Part shown: in pieces, positions 1 to 5,313 of the stretch
Layout: the number at the start of each line of letters is the position of its first letter
How positions within the stretch are numbered: the stretch's first letter is position 1
Source of the DNA: Streptosporangiaceae bacterium
Lineage (GTDB): Bacteria; Actinomycetota; Actinomycetes; Streptosporangiales; Streptosporangiaceae
Assembly (NCBI GenBank): GCA_030045295.1
Contig: JASIGD010000172.1
Span: forward strand, 1 to 6,380
Direction of reading: 5' to 3'
DNA length: 6,380 nucleotides
Program-made: the position numbers and the translations under genes
The notes under the pieces: generated by a model
What the model saw: only the letters and a program-made list of their open reading frames with translations
Databases searched by the model: none
What the model was told of the DNA's origin: nothing

Positions 1-1
1 C

Positions 2-136
2 GCGGACGCCGCGCCGGATGTGGCCGCCGTGGCCGCGCGGGTGCTGGCCAAGTGCCGCCCGGACGGCGCGGCGCTGCCCGCCGAGGTCCACCTGTTCGCC
101 CCCGTCCTGCGTGACGCCGGGCTGCTTCAGGGCTGA
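2..136 (+). CDS. C-terminal end of an unidentified protein, possibly a MoxR-type AAA+ ATPase (partial)
   Basis: An open frame enters from the left edge and gives 44 residues ending LRDAGLLQG before a TGA at 134-136. Its codons end almost always in G or C, as in the real genes nearby, and the peptide is Ala-rich and helical in character. The start and any catalytic domain lie outside the window, so the sequence alone does not name the protein. The next gene starts only 6 bases after this stop with little ribosome binding site of its own, which suggests an operon with translational coupling. Genes for VWA/DUF2201-type proteins commonly follow a MoxR-type AAA+ ATPase gene, and the identity is inferred only from that context. 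The existence of a gene end is fairly secure; the function is a guess. Confidence 0.6.
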   Translation, partial: ADAAPDVAAVAARVLAKCRPDGAALPAEVHLFAPVLRDAGLLQG

Positions 137-142
137 CCCGCG

Positions 143-1378
143 GTGGCTGAGCGCGAGATCGGCGGCCTGGCCGGCGCCCGGCTATGGGCCGCGACCCGGT
201 TTCCCTACCTGGCCACCGGGGTCTTCGGGGCTGAGGTGATCGCCGAACCCGGCAGCGGGACCGTGTCGGTCGACCAGAGCTGGCGGATGCGCGCCGACCC
301 GGACCTGGCGGCGGAGTGGACCCCGGCGCAGTTCGGCAGCGTGCTCGTGCACCACGTCTGTCACCTGCTACGGACCCACGGAGAGCGGGCCGAGGCGGTC
401 GGCGTAGGGCCGGAGGAGGCGCGCACCTGGGTGCGGGCCGCCGACGCGGAGATCAACGACGACCTGATTCCGGCCGGGCTCGACCTGCCGGGCAGGCCGG
501 TCGTCCCGCATGACCTCGGCGCCCAGGATGGCCTGCTGGCCGAACAGTACTTCGACGCCATCCGGTCTCGGCCCGCCCGGGCGGCGAAGGGGGGAGCGAG
601 CGGAGAAACCACGGATCGTTCGGGCCAAACGGGCGAAGGGGAAGCGGCGGGGGGCTGGCTTGACTGCGGAAGCGGCGCGGACGGGGTGCCGCGGCCGGGC
701 GACGGTCCGGGCGGGCTGCCGGGCTGGCAGGCCGAACTGCTGCGGCGGCAGCTCGCGCAGGACGTCATCGCCCACGGCAAGCTGCCCGGGAGCGTGCCGG
801 CCGGGCTGCTGCGCTGGGCGGAGGAGGTCCTCAACCCGAAGGTCGACTGGCGCACCCTGCTCGCGGCCGAGCTGCGCCGGGCCGTCGCCGAGGTCTCGGG
901 GGCGGTCGACTACTCCTACCGGCGGCCGTCGCGCCGGTCCGCCGTGGCCGGCCAGGTCGTGCTCCCGGCGCTGCGGCGGCCGGTGCCCGAGGTCGCGGTG
1001 GTCTGCGATACCTCGGGCAGCATGACCGCGGACCTGCTGGCGGCGGCGCTCGCCGAGGTCGAGGGGCTGCTGCGGGCGCTCGGGATGATCCGGCAGGTCC
1101 GCGTGCTGGCCTGCGACACCGCGGTTGCGCCCGCCCAGCGCGTTTCGTCGGCCCGCCAGGTCGAGCTGGTCGGCGGCGGCGGCACCGACATGGGCGCCGG
1201 CATCGCGGCGGCGGCCGCGCTGCGGCCCCGGCCCGCGGTCACTGTCGTGCTGACCGACGGGTACACGCCGTGGCCTTCGGCGGCTCCCAAGGGGACGCGA
1301 GTCGTGGTCGGGCTGCTCGGCTCGGGCGCCCCGGAGGCTCCGCACTGGGCTCGGGCGGTCCGCGTCAACCCGGACTGA
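143..1378 (+). CDS. VWA-like domain protein with N-terminal metallopeptidase-like (DUF2201-type) domain
   Basis: A 411-residue cytoplasmic protein with no signal peptide. Residues about 8-140 resemble the putative metallopeptidase domain of the DUF2201 family, including the helix around residues 66-79 and the AADAEINDDLI segment at 99-109. Residues about 144-192 are a Gly-rich linker containing CGSGADG. The C-terminal part, about 283-410, is a VWA-like domain with an intact metal site: DTSGSM at 289-294, GGGGTDM at 344-350 and LTDGYTPW at 370-377. Where the family model expects HExxH, this protein has HHVCH at residues 70-74, followed by H79, so the catalytic Glu is absent and peptidase activity is doubtful. 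The GTG start lies 7 bases after the upstream stop, and the protein start (GARLWAATRFPYLA) fits where such proteins begin. In the usual arrangement, the VWA protein acts with an AAA+ ATPase as a metal-dependent binding or remodelling module; the target is unknown. Confidence 0.88.
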   Translation: MAEREIGGLAGARLWAATRFPYLATGVFGAEVIAEPGSGTVSVDQSWRMRADPDLAAEWTPAQFGSVLVHHVCHLLRTHGERAEAVGVGPEEARTWVRAADAEINDDLIPAGLDLPGRPVVPHDLGAQDGLLAEQYFDAIRSRPARAAKGGASGETTDRSGQTGEGEAAGGWLDCGSGADGVPRPGDGPGGLPGWQAELLRRQLAQDVIAHGKLPGSVPAGLLRWAEEVLNPKVDWRTLLAAELRRAVAEVSGAVDYSYRRPSRRSAVAGQVVLPALRRPVPEVAVVCDTSGSMTADLLAAALAEVEGLLRALGMIRQVRVLACDTAVAPAQRVSSARQVELVGGGGTDMGAGIAAAAALRPRPAVTVVLTDGYTPWPSAAPKGTRVVVGLLGSGAPEAPHWARAVRVNPD

Positions 1379-1446
1379 GCTGGTTGGGCTGAGCTGGTTG
1401 GGCTGAGCTGGTTGGGCGTGGGCCGGTTTGGCGTGGGCCGGTTTGC
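1375..1446 (+). repeat. Short tandem repeats: three 14-base units then two related 15-base units
   Basis: Three perfect copies of CTGAGCTGGTTGGG occupy 1375-1388, 1389-1402 and 1403-1416. Two near-identical copies of CGTGGGCCGGTTTGG follow at 1417-1431 and 1432-1446, the second ending in C. The two unit types are similar to each other, as if one arose from the other. The first unit contains the stop codon of the VWA gene. Because the unit is 14 bases, its TGA falls in a different frame in each copy (1376, 1390, 1404), giving stops in all three forward frames. The block fills most of the gap before the next gene. It most likely arose by replication slippage; no function is evident. Confidence 0.9.
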
Positions 1447-1458
1447 CCGGTGGCGGCC

Positions 1459-1468
1459 GGAGGTGATC
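1459..1468 (+). promoter_or_regulatory. Long Shine-Dalgarno sequence of the DUF1275 gene
   Basis: GGAGGTGATC is a ten-base perfect complement to the usual 3' end of bacterial 16S rRNA. It sits 12 bases before the ATG at 1481, so GGAGG is 17 bases from the start codon, longer than usual. A nearer GTG at 1463 is in the gene's frame but meets a TAG at 1472, so the ATG at 1481 is the first usable start. The site overlaps a small GGAG/CTCC inverted repeat (1459-1471). Confidence 0.6.
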
Positions 1469-1480
1469 TCCTAGCGGGCT

Positions 1481-2224
1481 ATGAACGCCCTGCCGAGACA
1501 GCAGCTCATGACGCAGATCGCGATCGCGCTCACATTCATTTCCGGGGCGATGGACGTGGCCAGCTTCACCCGGCTCGGCGGCGTCTTCACCAGCGTGATG
1601 ACGGGCAACATCGTGCTGTGGGGGCTGGCCGTGGCCCGCGGGTCACTGTCGCTGGCCAGCCACACCGCCGTGTCAATCGCCGGCTATATCGCGGGCGTGG
1701 CCGGGGGCACCTTGATCGCGTACCGGGTCAGGACGGGCGGCCCCGGCGCTAGCGGGGGGCCGGGCGATGACGCGGACCGGGACGACGCGGTGTCCCGGGA
1801 CATCAGCTGGGCGCTGCGCACCGAACTCGTACTCCTAGCCGGGTTCGCGGTCGGGTGGGAGATCAGCGGGGCCAGCCCGGCCGGGTGGGCGCAGTACTGC
1901 CTGCTCGCCGTGGCCGCGGCCGCCATGGGGGTGCAGTCGGCCGCGGTCAAGGACATGGGCCTGGCCGAGGTGTCGACCACGTACCTGACCGGAACCCTGA
2001 CCGGGCTGGTCAGCTCGCTGGTGCGGCCGGACCAAGGCACGCCGCACGGCGTGCGGCGCTTCGGCGTGCTGATCGGGCTCGTGGCCGGCGCCAGCCTGTC
2101 CGGGCTGTTCATCGCGACCGCGGCGGACGGTGTTCCGGCTCTGCCGCTGGCCGCGCTCATCTTCACCCTGGTGCTGACCTCCGGGCCGAGATGGCCGCGG
2201 CCGCGCGACCGAGGCACCCGGTAG
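1481..2224 (+). CDS. DUF1275 (YoaK-type) integral membrane protein
   Basis: A 247-residue, very hydrophobic protein, close to the usual size of the DUF1275/YoaK family. Family hallmarks are visible: SGAMDVASF at 21-29, FTSVMTGNIV at 36-45, MGVQSAAV at 149-156 and STTYLTGTLTGL at 165-176. Likely membrane segments lie near 11-30, 38-53, 62-82, 114-129, 137-156, 193-215 and 218-234. A hydrophilic Gly/Asp-rich loop at about 84-107 is probably cytoplasmic. The family is widespread and has no established biochemical role; transport is only a presumption. An in-frame TAG at 1472 fixes the start at 1481. The gene stands between a tandem repeat block and a 152-base gap with inverted repeats, so it may be transcribed on its own. 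The family call is secure; the function is unknown. Confidence 0.9.
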   Translation: MNALPRQQLMTQIAIALTFISGAMDVASFTRLGGVFTSVMTGNIVLWGLAVARGSLSLASHTAVSIAGYIAGVAGGTLIAYRVRTGGPGASGGPGDDADRDDAVSRDISWALRTELVLLAGFAVGWEISGASPAGWAQYCLLAVAAAAMGVQSAAVKDMGLAEVSTTYLTGTLTGLVSSLVRPDQGTPHGVRRFGVLIGLVAGASLSGLFIATAADGVPALPLAALIFTLVLTSGPRWPRPRDRGTR

Positions 2225-2235
2225 CCTCGAAGGCT
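2223..2235 (+). terminator. Small hairpin at the end of the DUF1275 gene
   Basis: AGCCT-CGA-AGGCT forms a 5-base-pair stem with a 3-base loop and overlaps the TAG stop codon (2222-2224). An alternative pairing, GAGGC (2211-2215) with GCCTC (2224-2228), shares bases with it. No T-run follows. The stem is short, so a terminator role is weakly supported. Confidence 0.2.
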
Positions 2236-2274
2236 CGCCGTCAGCAAGGCGGCCACGCGCCCCTGTGTCGAGAC

Positions 2275-2316
2275 CGTGGACAGAAACCTTCGGAAATAGC
2301 GAGGTAACTGTCCACG
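2275..2316 (+). repeat. 42-base composite inverted repeat (possible terminator or regulatory hairpin)
   Basis: Outer arms CGTGGACAG (2275-2283) and CTGTCCACG (2308-2316) are perfect 9-base complements. Moving inwards, both sides have AA (2284-2285, 2306-2307), then ACCT (2286-2289) pairs with AGGT (2302-2305), leaving a 12-base loop at 2290-2301. The whole is symmetric: 9 pairs, a 2x2 internal loop, 4 pairs, loop. It lies 51 bases after the stop of the DUF1275 gene and 60 bases before the ATG of the ThiF-like gene. No T-run follows on either strand, so it would be an atypical factor-independent terminator. It could instead be a folded leader or a protein binding site. Confidence 0.6.
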
Positions 2317-2353
2317 TTGATGGCGTGCGCCGAGCGGTGAGCGCGGAATGTCA

Positions 2354-2367
2354 CTGACAGGTGTCAG
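2354..2367 (+). promoter_or_regulatory. Operator-like palindrome next to the ThiF-like start codon
   Basis: CTGACA-GG-TGTCAG is a perfect palindrome with 6-base arms and a 2-base centre, ending 9 bases before the ATG at 2377. As DNA it has the form of a dimeric repressor site placed where it would block transcription or initiation. As RNA it can form a 5-pair stem with AGGT, the only Shine-Dalgarno-like sequence here, in the loop. No regulator gene for it is present in the window. Confidence 0.45.
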
Positions 2368-2376
2368 CATGTGTTC

Positions 2377-3459
2377 ATGAGACCGGCGCTTAAGGCGGGG
2401 CTGCTGCCGCTGTGGCGGGATCGCGACACGATCCAGCTGGGCGTGGATCCGCGGCGGGCGGTCGCGCTGGGTGGACTGGGCCGGGCCGCGGCGGTGATCA
2501 GCCTGCTCGACGGGAGCCGCGACCGCGAGGGCTTGATTGTCACCGCCGAGGCGTACGGCGTTCCGGCGGAGGCGGCCAGCCGGGTGCTCGCGTTGCTGGC
2601 CGCCGCGGGCGTGCTGGACGATTTCCCGGCGCAGCTGCATGCCGCGCTCCCCGATCAGGTGCGGTCCCGGCTCGCTCCGGAACTGGCCACCGCGTCGCTG
2701 GCGTACGGAGACGGGGACGGCGGGGCGCGCACCCTGGCCCGCCGGCGAGCCGCGTTCGTGCGGGTGCACGGGGCGGGCCGGACCGGCGCGTGCGTGGCCA
2801 GCTTGCTCGCGGCGTCGGGCGTCGGGCACGTCGCGTGCACGGACCCGGAGCCCGCCGAACCCGCCGATCTCGCGCCCGCCGGGCTGATCCAGGCGGACCT
2901 GGGCCAGGCACGGCAAGATGGCGCCGCGCGGGCGGTCGAGCGGGCCGCCCCCGAGGTCAGGACCTGCGACGACGGCGCGATCCCCGACCTGGCCATCCTC
3001 ACCGGGCTGACCCTGCCGGACCTGGTCGACGGCCTCATGCGCGACCGCGTGCCGCATCTGGCCGTCGGGACGGGAGAGGCGATCGGCGTCGTCGGCCCGC
3101 TGGTTCGGCCGGCCCGGTCGGCCTGCCTGCGGTGCGTCGACCTGCGCAAGGCCGAAGGCGACCCGCAATGGCCGAAGATCCTGGCCCAGGCCACGTTCAC
3201 CCGGGCAAGGCCGCAGGCCTGTGACGCGGTGCTCGCCGCGATGACGGCCGCACTCGCGTCCGCGCAGGCGCTCGCGCTGATCGACCGGGCCGGGCCCGCG
3301 CCGGCCACCGTGAACGGGACGCTGGACGTGGTCCTGCCCGACTGGCAGTGGCGCCGCCGGACCTGGCCGCCGCACCCGGCGTGCGCGTGCGGCGCGGCGA
3401 CCGCGGACGGGTCGCCGCGGGTGTCGCGAAGCCGACACCCCGATTCCGCGATACCGTAA
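2377..3459 (+). CDS. ThiF/E1-like protein, TOMM precursor leader peptide-binding family (orphan)
   Basis: A 360-residue soluble protein. Residues 1-85 (RPALKAGLLPLWRDRDTIQLG onwards) match the start of the actinobacterial family annotated as TOMM precursor leader peptide-binding or ThiF-like, likely a winged-helix peptide-recognition region. Residues about 125-310 form an E1/ThiF-like Rossmann domain with the nucleotide loop HGAGRTG at 131-137, TDP at 155-157 and DLAPAGL at 164-170. Cysteines C250-x-x-C253 and C336-x-C338 probably bind zinc, as the paired Cys motifs do in E1-like proteins. Real TOMM clusters also have a YcaO enzyme and a precursor peptide; neither is seen here, so the substrate is unknown. 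A GTG at 2371 would add two residues, but the ATG at 2377 matches the family start (MRPALK). There is no strong ribosome binding site. The family call is good; the activity is inferred. Confidence 0.85.
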   Translation: MRPALKAGLLPLWRDRDTIQLGVDPRRAVALGGLGRAAAVISLLDGSRDREGLIVTAEAYGVPAEAASRVLALLAAAGVLDDFPAQLHAALPDQVRSRLAPELATASLAYGDGDGGARTLARRRAAFVRVHGAGRTGACVASLLAASGVGHVACTDPEPAEPADLAPAGLIQADLGQARQDGAARAVERAAPEVRTCDDGAIPDLAILTGLTLPDLVDGLMRDRVPHLAVGTGEAIGVVGPLVRPARSACLRCVDLRKAEGDPQWPKILAQATFTRARPQACDAVLAAMTAALASAQALALIDRAGPAPATVNGTLDVVLPDWQWRRRTWPPHPACACGAATADGSPRVSRSRHPDSAIP

Positions 3460-3516
3460 CGATCTTCCGCCGAGTCCGATTAGCCGTAACTATGCGGTAA
3501 CGGGCGCTGCCTAACG
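3455..3516 (+). promoter_or_regulatory. Repeated GTAAC motifs upstream of the AarF-like gene
   Basis: GTAAC occurs at 3456-3460, 3486-3490 and 3497-3501, and CTAACG at 3511-3516, in an AT-richer stretch of the gap between the ThiF-like and AarF-like genes. The copies at 3486 and 3497 are 11 bases apart, about one helical turn. The first copy includes the TAA stop of the ThiF-like gene, so it may be coincidental. The region probably contains the AarF promoter, but I could not place confident -35 and -10 boxes. Confidence 0.3.
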
Positions 3517-3547
3517 TGGGTTGCAGAGGATAGGTGCAAGCAGACGC

Positions 3548-3559
3548 GGAGGGGGAGGG
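3548..3559 (+). promoter_or_regulatory. Ribosome binding site of the AarF-like gene (upstream ATG start)
   Basis: The purine run GGAGGGGGAGGG lies 6 bases before the ATG at 3566, giving that start a strong site. A second, weaker GGGAGA at 3624-3629 lies 8 bases before an in-frame GTG at 3638, so two starts are possible. Confidence 0.55.
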
Positions 3560-3565
3560 AGCGAG

Positions 3566-4984
3566 ATGACAGAGCTGCAGGCGGCACCGTACGAGAACAG
3601 GTACCAAGCGCACCCCGTAGTACGGGAGAATGCTCGTGTGAACGATGTGCCGGGCAATGCCCTGACGCGGGCCGCGAAGCTAGCCCGGCTGCCGATCGGG
3701 CTGGCCGGGCGCACCGCGATCGGAATGGGGAAGCGGATCGGCGGAAGGCCGGCCGAGGTCGTGGCCGAGGAGATACAGCGACGTACGGCCGACCAGATAT
3801 TCAGGGTGCTGGGCGAGCTCAAGGGCGGCGCCATGAAGCTGGGCCAGGCACTGTCGATCTTCGAGGCGGCGTTGCCGCCGGAGATAGCCGAGCCGTACCG
3901 CGCCACGCTGACCAGGCTGCAGGAGTCCGCTCCGCCGCTGCCCGCGCGCAGCGTGCACCAGGTCCTGGTGAACGACCTGGGTGAGGCCTGGCGGGAGAAC
4001 TTCGCCGAGTTCAACGACACGCCTGCCGCGGCGGCGTCCATCGGGCAGGTGCACGAGGCGATCTGGAAGGATGGCCGGCGGGTCGCGGTGAAGATCCAGT
4101 ACCCCGGGGCGGGGCGCGCGCTGATCAGCGACTTCACCCAGCTCAGCCGGGCCGGGCGGCTGTTCGGGCTGCTGATGCCCGGGCTGGAGGTCAAGCCGCT
4201 GCTGGACGAGCTGCGCGACCGGGTCGCCGAAGAACTCGACTACGAACTCGAGGCGCAGGCGCAGCGCGCCTTCGCCCGGGCGTACGCGGACGACCCCGAG
4301 ATTTACGTCCCGGATGTCGTGATGGGAACTCCGCACGTCCTAGTCACCGAGTGGATGGACGGCACCCCGCTGTCGAGGGTCATCAGCGGCGGCGGCAAGG
4401 AGCAGCGCGACCGCGCTGGCATCCTGCTCGTCCGGTTCCTGCTCTCCAGCCCGGCACGCGCCGGGATGCTGCACGCGGACCCGCATCCGGGCAACTTCCG
4501 GCTGCTCGACGACGGCCGGCTGGGCGTGCTCGACTTCGGCGCGGTCGACAGGCTGCCGGACGGGCTGCCCTCGTTCTTCGGGCGCCTGCTGCGGATCATG
4601 CACGAAGATGAGGACCGAATCGACATCGAGGCCGTGGAACACGAGCTTCGCGCCCACGGGTTCCTCCGGCCCGGCATCGAGGTCGACCTGGATGCGCTGC
4701 ACGCGTTCCTGGCGCCGATGGCCGAGCCGTCCAAGACGGACTCCTTCAAGTTCACCCGCGAATGGCTGCGCGGCGAGGCCGCCCGCGTCACCGACGTGCG
4801 CCCGGCCAGCGTCTCGCGCAAGTTCAACCTGCCCCCCTCTTACGTGCTGATCCACCGCGTCTCCACGGCCGGCATCGGCGTACTGTGCCAGCTCGAGTGC
4901 GAGGCCGAATTCAGGGCCGAAGTGCTCCGGTGGGTGCCGGGCTACCTCGACGACGAGCCCGAGACGGCGGTTCCGCACGGGTAA
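3566..4984 (+). CDS. AarF/ABC1/UbiB family atypical kinase
   Basis: A 472-residue protein with the full ABC1/ADCK signature: KLGQ at 91-94 (the KxGQ motif), the Ala-rich loop AAAAS at 154-158 followed by IGQVHEA, the ATP lysine K176 in VAVK, the ExD motif at 223-225, the catalytic HADPHPGN at 303-310 and DFG at 323-325. All key residues are present, so it is likely an active ATPase or kinase-like protein. In organisms with ubiquinone this family supports quinone synthesis and lipid handling. Actinomycetes use menaquinone, so the role here is open. The start is uncertain: ATG 3566 has the best ribosome binding site, but GTG 3638 would begin (M)NDVPGNALTRAAKLA, which is how I recall relatives starting, and codons 3566-3637 have noticeably more A/T third bases. 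No transmembrane tail is obvious. The gene is convergent with the dodecin gene. Confidence 0.93.
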   Translation: MTELQAAPYENRYQAHPVVRENARVNDVPGNALTRAAKLARLPIGLAGRTAIGMGKRIGGRPAEVVAEEIQRRTADQIFRVLGELKGGAMKLGQALSIFEAALPPEIAEPYRATLTRLQESAPPLPARSVHQVLVNDLGEAWRENFAEFNDTPAAAASIGQVHEAIWKDGRRVAVKIQYPGAGRALISDFTQLSRAGRLFGLLMPGLEVKPLLDELRDRVAEELDYELEAQAQRAFARAYADDPEIYVPDVVMGTPHVLVTEWMDGTPLSRVISGGGKEQRDRAGILLVRFLLSSPARAGMLHADPHPGNFRLLDDGRLGVLDFGAVDRLPDGLPSFFGRLLRIMHEDEDRIDIEAVEHELRAHGFLRPGIEVDLDALHAFLAPMAEPSKTDSFKFTREWLRGEAARVTDVRPASVSRKFNLPPSYVLIHRVSTAGIGVLCQLECEAEFRAEVLRWVPGYLDDEPETAVPHG

Positions 4985-5006
4985 CCGGACCGGCAGAGAT
5001 CCTGGC

Positions 5007-5035
5007 CTGGTTCGAGCGGCACAACAGGTAACCAG
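5007..5035. terminator. Weak hairpin between convergent AarF-like and dodecin genes
   Basis: CTGGTT (5007-5012) and AACCAG (5030-5035) are perfect complements around a 17-base loop, in the 70-base gap between the two converging genes. The stem is short, the loop is long and no T-run follows, so a shared terminator is possible by position but poorly supported by structure. Confidence 0.2.
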
Positions 5036-5054
5036 AGCGGGCCGGTACGGGTCC

Positions 5055-5264
5055 TTACTCGGGGTCCTCGTACTTGAAGGAGAGCCGCAGCTTGGTGCGG
5101 AAGACGACCTCGCCGCCTTCCTCGATGTGCAGGTCCTGCTGGACCACCTCGGCGACCCTGAGGTCGCGCAGTGACTTGCGCGCGGTAGCGACCGCCGTCA
5201 CCGCGGCGTCCTCCCACGACTGGGTGCTGGTGCCGATCACGTCGATCACCCGGTACACGCTCAT
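5055..5264 (-). CDS. Dodecin family protein, calcium-dodecin (SecE2/Rv0379) type
   Basis: A complete 69-residue protein, the normal length of a dodecin. It begins MSVYRVIDVIGTS, with the family VGTS-like turn at 10-13, a helix at about 16-33, and beta strands at about 37-48 and 52-65 ending LRLSFKYED. Dodecins are small proteins that form hollow dodecamers. Flavin-binding members have a Trp in the segment DWFEV; here that segment reads LRVAEV (35-40) with Val at the Trp position, and the only Trp is W17. This and the overall sequence match the subfamily of M. tuberculosis Rv0379 (SecE2), described as a calcium-binding dodecin, rather than the flavin type. The start ATG is preceded by a perfect AGGAGG. 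The gene lies 49 bases after the enoyl-CoA hydratase gene and is probably co-transcribed with it. The subfamily call is good; metal binding is inferred. Confidence 0.9.
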   Translation of the reverse strand: MSVYRVIDVIGTSTQSWEDAAVTAVATARKSLRDLRVAEVVQQDLHIEEGGEVVFRTKLRLSFKYEDPE

Positions 5265-5269
5265 GGCAT

Positions 5270-5275
5270 CCTCCT
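5270..5275 (-). promoter_or_regulatory. Ribosome binding site of the dodecin gene
   Basis: AGGAGG on the minus strand lies 5 bases before the ATG (5264-5262). It is the strongest conventional ribosome binding site in the window and fixes the dodecin start. Confidence 0.85.
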
Positions 5276-5281
5276 AATCTG

Positions 5282-5298
5282 GGGCCTAGAGGTGGCCC
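5282..5298 (-). repeat. Small inverted repeat between the enoyl-CoA hydratase and dodecin genes
   Basis: GGGCC (5282-5286) and GGCCC (5294-5298) form a 5-pair, all-GC stem around a 7-base loop, just upstream of the dodecin ribosome binding site. It could partly terminate or process a shared transcript; there is no T-run, so the role is uncertain. Confidence 0.3.
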
Positions 5299-5313
5299 GC
5301 TCCCATGTGCACG

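Noticed and set aside
594..720. Possible frameshift or insertion in the Gly-rich linker of the VWA protein, where codon bias weakens
   Set aside because: The CGSGADG segment and everything after it stay in the same frame as the N-terminal domain, so the gene is intact and this is a variable linker.
368..1345. A 325-codon minus-strand open frame opposite the VWA gene
   Set aside because: It is antisense to intact VWA metal-site motifs, has low-complexity Arg/Pro composition and no recognisable domain.
2371..2376. GTG at 2371 as the start of the ThiF-like gene
   Set aside because: It adds only two residues (MF); the ATG at 2377 gives the family-like start MRPALK, and neither has a strong ribosome binding site to favour the GTG.
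1684..3438. A 584-codon open frame on the minus strand opposite the DUF1275 and ThiF-like genes
   Set aside because: It spans two recognisable plus-strand genes and the gap between them. The translation is an Arg/Pro/Gly-rich string with no family motif, typical of antisense frames in very GC-rich DNA.
4981..5032. GTAACC sequences after the AarF-like gene as further copies of the upstream GTAAC motif
   Set aside because: Each overlaps a TAA stop codon preceded by G and followed by C, so the similarity is probably accidental.
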